Shown here piece after piece: positions 24,872-32,829 of a stretch of 54,931 bases of DNA. Where the stretch lies: assembly GCA_963608705.1 (NCBI GenBank), contig CAVDHB010000010.1, positions 1-54,931 of the forward strand, written 5' to 3'. Source of the stretch: CAVDHB01 sp963608705 (GTDB lineage Bacteria; Bacteroidota; Bacteroidia; Bacteroidales; Bacteroidaceae). The position numbers were made by a program, and so were the translations under genes. How positions within the stretch are numbered: the first letter of the stretch is position 1; each line of letters begins with the position of its first letter. The notes under the pieces are model-generated. The model was not told where the DNA came from. It worked only from the letters and a program-made list of their open reading frames with translations, and did not search any database.

Positions 24872-25759
24872 TTACTTCATCAAATTCTTTTCCTCCTCCA
24901 AGTCCGCTAAGGACATAGACGGACAGGGGATGTTATACATACGTAATGCGTCTGTTTTTCCACAGGTATAGTGATAGTAAGAAAGTTCCTCTTCTGTGAG
25001 TTCCTTTTCCGTTTTCAGTTTCCCTTCCAAGGAGAGAAAGGTGTGGCGGTCGATACTGTCGGAAACCTTTACGAACAAGATACGGCGGGCAATGGGATTG
25101 TAGTTGTAATCGAAACAGGTATATATGCCACGCAAGAAAGGCGGACGGTCGTACATCGGCAACTTCAGACAAATATGAAAAAGAGCCAATTGCGGGAATC
25201 GGCTTTCATTGAATGTCAGATACAAGTGGTTCATGCCATTCATGAAGGCCATACCCCAATGGGTGTTGTGATAAGCACTGCGATGCCCCACTTCGAGAAA
25301 AGACTTGTTCTCAGAAGGCGCAATGAGATAAGGCTCTATCTTCAGGGAAGGGGTGGAGGAAGAGACACTATAGCTAAGATAAATGCCGTGGTAATTGGCC
25401 GCTTGTCTAAGTGTCTGACGAGATACCTGCTCCAGTTGAGCGAGAAAAGGAATGCCCGCAGGCTTTATAAGATTTTCTATCGGAGGGGCGTCCATTGTCA
25501 TGAGTGTTTCTTTCAATGGGCTTACCATGCTGAGCAGTTTTTTCTTGGACACATTATTGACCCATATCAACGCATCGTCCAAGGCTTGTTCCCTGTCGAG
25601 CCCTTTTTCTCTGTTTTTCAAATAGATGGGAAGCACTGTGGAATAGAGTGCGGAGAACACACTGGGTATTATTCCACTTCGTTGGGCCATATCTTTCATC
25701 TTCACTCTTCGTTTCCTCAAATAAGTGATTCGGTCGTAGATTTCTTGCAGCTCATCCAT
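24872..25759 (-). CDS. Hypothetical protein with HTH-like N-terminus
   Basis: I do not recognise this 295-aa family. Residues 10-45 (RITYLRKRRVKMKDMAQRSG, then IIPSVFSALYSTVLP) read like an XRE-type helix-turn-helix, with a conserved MAQRSG-SVFSAL spacing. The remainder has no membrane segment and no known motif; Tyr and His are abundant (YSVSSSTPSLKIEPYLIAPSE; YHYTCGKTDAL, quoted in part). It is divergent from the DUF5690-phnX-phnW operon and shares its 256-base upstream region, a position typical of local regulators. It is co-transcribed with the EEP gene. It could be a transcription factor with an effector domain; that is inference. Confidence 0.6.
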   Translation of the reverse strand: MDELQEIYDRITYLRKRRVKMKDMAQRSGIIPSVFSALYSTVLPIYLKNREKGLDREQALDDALIWVNNVSKKKLLSMVSPLKETLMTMDAPPIENLIKPAGIPFLAQLEQVSRQTLRQAANYHGIYLSYSVSSSTPSLKIEPYLIAPSENKSFLEVGHRSAYHNTHWGMAFMNGMNHLYLTFNESRFPQLALFHICLKLPMYDRPPFLRGIYTCFDYNYNPIARRILFVKVSDSIDRHTFLSLEGKLKTEKELTEEELSYYHYTCGKTDALRMYNIPCPSMSLADLEEEKNLMK

Positions 25760-25787
25760 TGTGTACGGTTTAAATTCGGTAATGATG

Positions 25788-25819
25788 CAAAGGTATGGCT
25801 TTTTTGAATAATGGGAAAA
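25788..25819 (-). promoter_or_regulatory. Promoter of the HTH-like-EEP operon
   Basis: TTTT (25819-25816), 20 bases, TACCTTTG (25795-25788) on the minus strand. Confidence 0.65.
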
Positions 25820-25919
25820 TAGATGGTATTTTTTCTGTAGAAACTCGGTTACAAGACTGTTTCAAAATCCCCGCATTATTTCAATTTGGTTACAAAACGA
25901 ACACAAACGGAATACAAAA

Positions 25920-25930
25920 ATATTGCTGAA
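25920..25930 (+). promoter_or_regulatory. Shared 11-base motif upstream of the DUF5690-phnXW promoter
   Basis: ATATTGCTGAA ends 54 bases before the -7 box. The same 11 bases stand at 29453-29463, also ending 54 bases before the -7 box of the second susC operon. Nearby are an inverted pair ATTATTTCA (25875) and TGAAATAAT (25927), and GGTTACAA twice (25847, 25888). Confidence 0.55.
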
Positions 25931-25961
25931 ATAATACACGCCATAATTCATTTTTCATTCA

Positions 25962-25992
25962 TTGCGAAGGTATTTGCGGCCCTCTATCTTTG
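25962..25992 (+). promoter_or_regulatory. Promoter of the DUF5690-phnX-phnW operon
   Basis: TTG (25962-25964), 20 bases, TATCTTTG (25985-25992). It overlaps the ATG at 25962, so translation starts at 26016. Confidence 0.75.
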
Positions 25993-26015
25993 CACCCGAA
26001 ATAATCAACAAGACA

Positions 26016-27350
26016 ATGAACATAGCTCAATTCATACATACGAAAACGGTGCGAAAGGGAACAATGCCCGACTGGCTGTTTATACTGTGGGCCGGAGGTA
26101 CGGCACTGCTTTCTTATTCGCTGGTGTACGCATTAAGAAAACCCTTTACGGCTGCGGAATTTAACGGGTTGCAAGTGATGGGGATGGATTATAAAATCGC
26201 GGTTAGCGTTGTTCAACTGTTGGGTTATGTATGTGCGAAGATGTTAGGTATCAAGTTCATTTCCGAACTTAGACCGGAAGGCAGGCTGAAATTCATTATC
26301 GGGTCGGCTGCCTTGTCGGAAGCGTCCTTGTTGGCGTTCGGATTGCTGCCTGTTCCTTATAATATAGTCGCGCTCTTTTTCAACGGACTTTCCTTGGGAT
26401 GTATGTGGGGAGTGCTGTTCAGTTTTCTGGAAGGACGGAAGACCACGGATATATTGGCCAGCATTATGGGCGTGAGCATGGCACTCAGTTCGGGTGTCGC
26501 TAAATCGATGGGATTGTATGCGCTGCATACCTTACATATCAGTGAGTTCTGGATGCCAGCCTTGATCGGGGCTTTCGCTTTCCCCTTACTGAGCTTCACC
26601 GGATGGATGATGACTAAATTTCCCCATCCTACAGAAGAGGATATTGCCCAGCGTACCCGTCGTGTGACACTCAACGGAGCACAGCGTTGGAAACTCTTCT
26701 GCCGCTTTATGCCTTTGCTTCTTCTGTTGTTCGGCGCCAATATGCTGCTCACCGTACAGCGGGATATTAAGGAGGACTTCATTGTGTGTATCATAGATGT
26801 AAAAACAGTCTCCGCATGGGCTTTCGCACAAGTAGATACCATTTCCACTATCCTGCTCTTAGGGACATTCGCAATCTTAGGTCTGCTTCGCAGTCATTTT
26901 CAGGTACTTTGCACGTTGTTAGTGCTGTCCACTATCGGTATGGGTACCTTGGCCTATGTGGGGGCGCATTTCAATACCCTTCATTTGCCTGCTGTATGGT
27001 GGCTCTTTTTGCAAAGTATGTGTATCGACATCGCTTATCTCAGTTTCCAGACCATTTTCTTTGAACGGCTTATCGCCTGTTTCAAGATTAAGGGAAATGT
27101 GGGATTCTTTATCATAGCCATTGATTTTATCGGTTATCTCGGTACGTTGGGACTCTTGGTGTTCAAGGAAATGTTCGCCTCCGATATTCAGTGGAACACG
27201 TTCTATAATCATATCAGCGTATGGTTTGGAGTGCTGTGTTGTATCGCCTTTGTGGGTTCTTTGGCATACATTGTCCACTACAAGACTCGCCGCTCATTCT
27301 CTCGACAGAATGGATGGCAGGGATTGATTACTTCGTTAAAATGTAACTAA
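26016..27350 (+). CDS. DUF5690-family MFS-like transporter
   Basis: A 444-aa polytopic inner-membrane protein with about twelve hydrophobic segments and MFS-like organisation (for example SYSLVYALRKPFTAAEFNG near residue 35, in a segment reminiscent of the GlpT/UhpT organophosphate transporter branch). DUF5690 proteins are encoded beside phosphonoacetaldehyde hydrolase and 2-aminoethylphosphonate transaminase in Bacteroidetes, as here, so import of 2-aminoethylphosphonate or a related organophosphonate is the natural guess. A start at 25962 was rejected because the promoter lies there. phnX starts 20 bases downstream. Confidence 0.82.
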   Translation: MNIAQFIHTKTVRKGTMPDWLFILWAGGTALLSYSLVYALRKPFTAAEFNGLQVMGMDYKIAVSVVQLLGYVCAKMLGIKFISELRPEGRLKFIIGSAALSEASLLAFGLLPVPYNIVALFFNGLSLGCMWGVLFSFLEGRKTTDILASIMGVSMALSSGVAKSMGLYALHTLHISEFWMPALIGAFAFPLLSFTGWMMTKFPHPTEEDIAQRTRRVTLNGAQRWKLFCRFMPLLLLLFGANMLLTVQRDIKEDFIVCIIDVKTVSAWAFAQVDTISTILLLGTFAILGLLRSHFQVLCTLLVLSTIGMGTLAYVGAHFNTLHLPAVWWLFLQSMCIDIAYLSFQTIFFERLIACFKIKGNVGFFIIAIDFIGYLGTLGLLVFKEMFASDIQWNTFYNHISVWFGVLCCIAFVGSLAYIVHYKTRRSFSRQNGWQGLITSLKCN

Positions 27351-27370
27351 TCGTTTAACTATTAACAAAT

Positions 27371-28165
27371 ATGAAACAAATCAACTGTGTAATTATGGAT
27401 TGGGCTGGCTCCGCCGTAGACTATGGATGCTTCGCCCCTGTGTCCGCCTTTATAGAGAGTTTCCGAAGTATTGGCGTGACAGTTACTCCGTCTGAAGCCC
27501 GTAAGCCAATGGGGTTGACTAAGATTGACCATGTAAGGGCGTTGTTCAACATGGAATCCATAGGAGAAGCCTTTAAGAAACAATACGGCAGGACGTTCAA
27601 CGAGGAGGATGTGAAAGGACGTTATGTGGATTTCAAAAAGAACCTTTTCGCGACGCTTTCAGATTATACGGATCCGATTCCCAGTGTCGTAAGTACGATT
27701 GAGCTGTTAAAGGAACAAGGTATCAAGATTGGTTCTACTACAGGCTATACGGACGAGATGATGAAGGTTGTGGCTCCAGCCGCTGCCTCTAAGGGCTATT
27801 GTCCAGACAACTGGGTTACATCTGACCATCTGCCCGCAGGCCGTCCCTATCCGTACATGATATATAAGAACATGTGCGACTTGGCTATACCCTCTCGTTT
27901 CTCGGTGCTTAAATACGGTGACACGGTGTCCGATATTCGTGAAGGTGTGAATGCCGGTGTATGGAGTGTCGGTGTGGTCATGGGAAGTAATGAGTTAGGA
28001 CTGACGGAAGAGGAAGTGAACACTCTTCCCGCAGAGGTCTTGGCTAAACGGAAATTGGAAGTCAGAATGCGTCTGTATGCGGCAGGGGCGCATTATGTGG
28101 TAGACACCATCAAAGAGCTGCCCGCACTGATTAAAGCAATTAACCTCCGTATGGAGAACGAATAA
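27371..28165 (+). CDS. phnX: Phosphonoacetaldehyde hydrolase
   Basis: A 264-aa HAD-superfamily enzyme that cleaves the C-P bond of phosphonoacetaldehyde to acetaldehyde and phosphate. The nucleophile is Asp10 in MDWAGSAVDYGC, and Lys51 in GLTKIDHV matches the Schiff-base lysine of the Bacillus cereus enzyme. Later HAD motifs are GSTTGYTDEMM and KYGDTVSDIREG. It acts after PhnW, encoded 30 bases downstream, and together they complete the 2-aminoethylphosphonate pathway in the cytoplasm, yielding phosphate, acetaldehyde and alanine. Confidence 0.96.
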   Translation: MKQINCVIMDWAGSAVDYGCFAPVSAFIESFRSIGVTVTPSEARKPMGLTKIDHVRALFNMESIGEAFKKQYGRTFNEEDVKGRYVDFKKNLFATLSDYTDPIPSVVSTIELLKEQGIKIGSTTGYTDEMMKVVAPAAASKGYCPDNWVTSDHLPAGRPYPYMIYKNMCDLAIPSRFSVLKYGDTVSDIREGVNAGVWSVGVVMGSNELGLTEEEVNTLPAEVLAKRKLEVRMRLYAAGAHYVVDTIKELPALIKAINLRMENE

Positions 28166-28195
28166 ACCATAAACTATTCAAAAGACAACGTAATT

Positions 28196-29284
28196 ATGAG
28201 ACCTTATATTTTATTGACTCCTGGTCCTTTGACCACTACTGAGACTGTGAAACAAGCCATGATGGGCGATTGGTGTACGTGGGACGATGATTATAATATC
28301 GGAATCGTACAGGTCATTCGTCACTCTTTGGTGCAGATTGCTTCCTCTGTGCCAGACGAATACACAGCGGTGCTGATGCAGGGCAGTGGCTCTTTCGGAG
28401 TGGAAGCTACTTTGGGTTCTGTGATTCGTCCAGACGACCACTTGCTGATTGTGGCTAATGGCGCTTACGGTAAACGTATGAATACGATTTGCGACTACTA
28501 TGGTATTCAGCACCACATCATGTTGTTTGAGGAAACACAGCCTGTGGATGCCCGGAAAGTGGACTCCTATTTACAGGAGCATCCAGAGGTTACGCACGTT
28601 TCGGTGGTGCATTGTGAAACGACCACAGGTATTTTGAATCCATTGAAAGACATTGCCGAGGTGGTGAAGAAACATGGGAAAATATTCATCGTGGATGCCA
28701 TGAGCAGCTTTGGCGGAGTTCCCATTGACATGCATACGTTAGGAATCGATTTCCTCATAAGCAGTGCGAACAAATGTATTCAAGGAGTACCCGGCTTCTC
28801 TTTCATCATCGCTCGTCGTGCATTGCTGGAAAAATGTGAGGGAGTGGCTCGTTCACTGTCTCTTGACCTTTATGCGCAATGGGACACCATGGAGAAAAAT
28901 CACGGGAAATGGCGTTTCACCTCTCCCACTCATGTGGTACGCGCTTTCTTGCAGGCTTTGAAAGAGCTGAAGGAAGAAGGCGGAGTGGAGGCTCGTTATC
29001 GCCGTTACATGGAGAACCATCGGACACTGGTCGATGGAATGCGTAAATTAGGCTACAAGACATTGCTGCCCGACGAAGAGCAATCGCCCATTATCACTTC
29101 TTTCTATTATCCCACGAAAGACTTTGATTTCCACGCATTCTATGATTCACTGAAAAGCAAAGGATTTGTGATTTATCCTGGTAAGATTTCTCAAGCTGAC
29201 ACTTTCCGTATAGGTACTATCGGAGATGTGTACCCGAAAGACTTTGAGAAATTGGTAGAGACTATCGGTATGATTCATTCATAA
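28196..29284 (+). CDS. phnW: 2-Aminoethylphosphonate-pyruvate transaminase
   Basis: A 362-aa class-V PLP enzyme that converts 2-aminoethylphosphonate and pyruvate to phosphonoacetaldehyde and alanine. It opens with YILLTPGPLTTTETVK, the family signature; the PLP-binding lysine is Lys193 in SSANKCIQGVPG, and the preceding aspartate is in FIVDAMSSFGG. It is the last gene of the operon; a hairpin terminator follows at 29310-29353. Confidence 0.97.
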   Translation: MRPYILLTPGPLTTTETVKQAMMGDWCTWDDDYNIGIVQVIRHSLVQIASSVPDEYTAVLMQGSGSFGVEATLGSVIRPDDHLLIVANGAYGKRMNTICDYYGIQHHIMLFEETQPVDARKVDSYLQEHPEVTHVSVVHCETTTGILNPLKDIAEVVKKHGKIFIVDAMSSFGGVPIDMHTLGIDFLISSANKCIQGVPGFSFIIARRALLEKCEGVARSLSLDLYAQWDTMEKNHGKWRFTSPTHVVRAFLQALKELKEEGGVEARYRRYMENHRTLVDGMRKLGYKTLLPDEEQSPIITSFYYPTKDFDFHAFYDSLKSKGFVIYPGKISQADTFRIGTIGDVYPKDFEKLVETIGMIHS

Positions 29285-29309
29285 ACAAATAGTTAAAACG
29301 ATGTGGGAG

Positions 29310-29353
29310 AAGTGCGTGGGTATATTCTTATGCCTGACGCACTTTTCTTCTTT
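29310..29353 (+). terminator. Terminator after phnW
   Basis: AAGTGCGT (29310-29317) pairs with ACGCACTT (29337-29344) around a 19-base loop, followed by TTCTTCTTTT. It separates the phn operon from the next susC operon, which has its own promoter. Confidence 0.7.
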
Positions 29354-29452
29354 TAGGAGATTCCCATCCGAGGAGTCTGTCTGCATATTTCTGTCATTTA
29401 GACCCTATGTCAGAAATATTTGTTACAATAGGACAACAGCTCTATTGCATAT

Positions 29453-29463
29453 ATATTGCTGAA
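29453..29463 (+). promoter_or_regulatory. Shared 11-base motif upstream of the second susC promoter
   Basis: ATATTGCTGAA, identical to 25920-25930 and at the same distance from the -7 box. Here it lies in an imperfect palindrome TGCT-GAATTAT-AGCA (29457-29471). Confidence 0.55.
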
Positions 29464-29494
29464 TTATAGCAGTTTATTATTAATATAAAATTCA

Positions 29495-29525
29495 TTTTCC
29501 AGCTAAAAATAACGAGATAACTTTG
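29495..29525 (+). promoter_or_regulatory. Promoter of the second susC-susD operon
   Basis: TTTT (29495-29498), 19 bases, TAACTTTG (29518-29525); leader about 25 nt. Confidence 0.65.
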
Positions 29526-29555
29526 TATGCGAACTAAAGCACTATAAAGTAAGAC

Positions 29556-32500
29556 ATGAATCGAAAAGCGACGTTAATGAGTATGGCTCTGCTTTTGGCG
29601 GGAGTTGCTGGAAGGGATGGTATGGCTTTTGCCGCCACCTTTCAGACTGCTATGCTTCAGCAAGTATCTGAGAATTGCCGGGGTGTGATTAAAGATACGA
29701 AAGGACAACCCGTAATAGGTGCCACTGTCATGTGGAAATCCACGAAAAAGGGAATTATTACTGATGCGGATGGCAGGTTCTCATTGCCAGTAGACGGACA
29801 GAATGGTACTGTGTTGAGAATTTCTTGCGTGGGATTCCAAACTAAAGAAATCACGTGGACGGGGGGACCTGTAAATGTGGTGCTTGAGGACAACTCAAAA
29901 GCGTTGGGAGAATTGGTGGTTGTGGGATATGGAGTGCAGAAGAAGGTGAATCTTTCTGGAGCTGTGGCTACCGTGGATGGAAAAGTCTTGGATAATCGTC
30001 CCATCACGAATATTAACCAAGGTCTTCAGGGATTAGCTCCTAACTTGAATATTTCTCTTGGAAGTGGCAGGGCGACTGACGCTCCTTCGCTGAACGTGCG
30101 TGGCTTCACTTCTATCAACGGAGGGGATGCCTTTATTCTGGTGGATAATGTGCCTGTCAGCTCTACGGAACTGTCTCGGATTAATCCCAATGACATTGAG
30201 AATATTTCCGTATTAAAGGATGCCTCGGCTGCCGCGATTTATGGAGCGCGTGCCGCTTTTGGCGTTGTACTGATTACCACGAAAAGAGCTAAAGAGAACA
30301 AACTGCAGGTAAACGCTAACGCTTATTATGGTCTGCGTACACGTGGCAAGCATCCGGCCTATATCACTGATCCTGTCACCGTGATGGAGATGAAGAATGA
30401 GGCGGCTCGTCCTTTATATAGTGCGGTATTCTCTCAGGCTCAGATAGATTACGCCAAGAAGATGAAGGAAGACCCTTCATTGCCTGTGGTGGCGATTAAT
30501 CCGGATAATCCGAACCAATGGATGTACTATGGTAGCACGGATTGGCAAGATGAGGCGTATCGTAATACCGCCTCCACTTATAGTGCGGATTTCAATATCT
30601 CTAAAAAGGATGATAAGCTGTCTTATTATGTGTCGGGCAATTATTATCAGGAAGACGGATTGCTTCGTTATGGGAATGATCGCCTGAAGCGTTTCAACTT
30701 CCGTACCAACGCAGACTTGAAATTGACACAATGGTGGAAAGCCGGCATGAATGTGGCTTATACCAATAGCAACTATGATTCCCCTTCGTTTATAGATGGT
30801 ATATTCTTTCATCAGGTCAATCGGAAACCATCTCTTTCCGTGCCTAAGAACCCGGATGGGACCTGGACGCAAGATGGGGCTTCTATCTTAGGCGCTTTGC
30901 AAGAAGGGGGTAGAAGCAACAACCTTACCAATGAGACACAGGTCTCTGTCACCTCTCGGTTCGAGTTGATTAAGAACGTGTGGACTGTGAATGCGGATGC
31001 GAACTTTCGTTTTACCAACAGCAATGAAAGTGGATATAACTTGAGAGTGCCTTATCGGACAGGGCCTAATCAGCCCATCCAATATTCTTTGGATGAAAGA
31101 GGGTCTAATGAATATGCGGAATTTGGAGCTCGGGACACTCGTTACAGTGTGTATAATGTATATACGAACTTTGTGAAGACTTTTGCCCAGAAACATTTTT
31201 TCAATGCGATGGTGGGTTATAACCGGGAATTGACAGACTATCGGTATGACTATTCTCAAAAGACAAAGTTGATATCCTCTTCATTGCCGGAAATAAACCT
31301 GGCCACAGGCGATGCGACCACCACGAACACTCGTTATCAATTGGCTTTGGAAGGGTATTTCGGACGATTGAATTATATTTATGACGAACGTTATATTTTT
31401 GAGTTGGATGGACGTTATGATGGTTCCTCCCGTTTCCCAAAAGGTAATCGTTGGGGCTTTTTCCCCTCTGGTTCTGCGGCTTGGGCTGTCGGCAATGAAC
31501 ATTTCTTTGAGACTATAAAAGATGCGCTGTCTGTTTCAAATTTGAAAATCCGTGCTTCTTATGGTTCGTTGGGAAATCAGGTGATGAGTGGCTATTATCC
31601 TTCCTATCCCACGATGTCCACTAATAAATATAGTGGAATCTTGGAAGGTGAGCAACCGATTTATGTCACCATGCCGGGCTTGGTATCCCCTTCTTTTACC
31701 TGGGAAACGGTGAATACGATTAACTTTGGTGTAGATCTGGGTTTGTGGAACAACCGATTGACAGCTTCTTTCGATGTGTATCGCCGTGACACGAAGAATA
31801 TGCTGACACAGATGAAAGAGTTGCCGGGCGTGTTGGGCGCTACTCCCCCATTGGCCAATGCCGCGAATCTGAAAACCAAAGGATGGGAGTTATCCGTGCA
31901 ATGGCAGGACGAGTTCTCCTTGCTTCATAGTCCGTTCCGATACAGTATCAAGCTGAATCTCGCTGATAGCCGTACCTGGATTACGAAATATGAGAACAGT
32001 ACAAACGCCACAGACGTGGATGGAAACATTGTGAAGGGACCAGATGGTAATCCTATACATACCTCGTCGCTTTCCTCGTATTACAAGGGGATGGAAATCG
32101 GGGAAATCTGGGGACTTGTGAATGACGGAGTATTCCAGAACGAGGCTGAATTAAAAGCGTTAGACCAGTCTGCGGTGGGGACTGATGACCAATCATATAA
32201 ATTCTACGTGGGTGATACAAAATACAAGGATTTGAATGGAGACGGAAAGATTACCTATCCCAAGTCTCTTTACAATACGGGAGACGGGAAGATTATTGGT
32301 AATAGTTCCATCCGCTTTCCTTATAGTATATTGGCTGACGCTTCATGGAAAGGCTTCGACTTATCATTGTTCTTCCAAGGCGTGGGAAAGCGTGACTGGT
32401 ATCCGGGCGCAGGCAACTTCTATTTCTGGGGTATCTATGCACAGCCTTGGACGAATGTGACGGAGAAGAACATGGATCACTGGACACCGGAGCATCCAGA

Positions 32501-32810
32501 CGCTTATTTCCCTCGTGTCAAGGCTTACTCCGCAGAGGATAATAATGAGTTAGGCTATCCGCAGACCAAGTATTTGCAGAATGCGTCCTATCTTCGTCTG
32601 AAGAACTTGACGTTCGGCTACACACTTCCCCTGTCATTGACAAAGAAATGGGGTATAAGCCGGTTAAGATTCTATTTCAGCGGTGAGAATATCTTTACCA
32701 TCAGTCATTTGGCTGTAAATTTGGATCCAGAGGTTTCCACTACATCTTCTGACGGCAAGGTCTATCCCATGCAGAAGACCTTCTCTTTTGGTGTAAATAT
32801 CGGTTTTTAA
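29556..32810 (+). CDS. SusC/RagA-type TonB-dependent outer-membrane transporter (2)
   Basis: A 1084-aa outer-membrane protein. After a signal peptide (residues 1-27, GMAFAATF) come a carboxypeptidase-regulatory-like domain (CRGVIKDTKGQPVIGATVMW, about 41-60 and on to 115), a plug with LNVRGFTS, ILVDNVPV and VLKDASAAAIYGARAAFGV, and the barrel. It starts an operon with susD and the metallophosphoesterase gene. Its promoter shares an upstream motif with the phn operon. That context suggests a ligand carrying phosphate or phosphonate, such as a zwitterionic polysaccharide or lipid-linked glycan. Confidence 0.95.
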   Translation: MNRKATLMSMALLLAGVAGRDGMAFAATFQTAMLQQVSENCRGVIKDTKGQPVIGATVMWKSTKKGIITDADGRFSLPVDGQNGTVLRISCVGFQTKEITWTGGPVNVVLEDNSKALGELVVVGYGVQKKVNLSGAVATVDGKVLDNRPITNINQGLQGLAPNLNISLGSGRATDAPSLNVRGFTSINGGDAFILVDNVPVSSTELSRINPNDIENISVLKDASAAAIYGARAAFGVVLITTKRAKENKLQVNANAYYGLRTRGKHPAYITDPVTVMEMKNEAARPLYSAVFSQAQIDYAKKMKEDPSLPVVAINPDNPNQWMYYGSTDWQDEAYRNTASTYSADFNISKKDDKLSYYVSGNYYQEDGLLRYGNDRLKRFNFRTNADLKLTQWWKAGMNVAYTNSNYDSPSFIDGIFFHQVNRKPSLSVPKNPDGTWTQDGASILGALQEGGRSNNLTNETQVSVTSRFELIKNVWTVNADANFRFTNSNESGYNLRVPYRTGPNQPIQYSLDERGSNEYAEFGARDTRYSVYNVYTNFVKTFAQKHFFNAMVGYNRELTDYRYDYSQKTKLISSSLPEINLATGDATTTNTRYQLALEGYFGRLNYIYDERYIFELDGRYDGSSRFPKGNRWGFFPSGSAAWAVGNEHFFETIKDALSVSNLKIRASYGSLGNQVMSGYYPSYPTMSTNKYSGILEGEQPIYVTMPGLVSPSFTWETVNTINFGVDLGLWNNRLTASFDVYRRDTKNMLTQMKELPGVLGATPPLANAANLKTKGWELSVQWQDEFSLLHSPFRYSIKLNLADSRTWITKYENSTNATDVDGNIVKGPDGNPIHTSSLSSYYKGMEIGEIWGLVNDGVFQNEAELKALDQSAVGTDDQSYKFYVGDTKYKDLNGDGKITYPKSLYNTGDGKIIGNSSIRFPYSILADASWKGFDLSLFFQGVGKRDWYPGAGNFYFWGIYAQPWTNVTEKNMDHWTPEHPDAYFPRVKAYSAEDNNELGYPQTKYLQNASYLRLKNLTFGYTLPLSLTKKWGISRLRFYFSGENIFTISHLAVNLDPEVSTTSSDGKVYPMQKTFSFGVNIGF

Positions 32811-32829
32811 CGAATAAGCAGACACAACA

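Noticed and set aside
24872..25759. Firm annotation of the 295-aa protein as a transcription factor
   Set aside because: Only a short N-terminal stretch looks like an HTH; the family is not recognised, so the call is left as hypothetical.
25962..26015. Upstream in-frame start for the DUF5690 transporter
   Set aside because: It overlaps a TTG-N20-TATCTTTG promoter.
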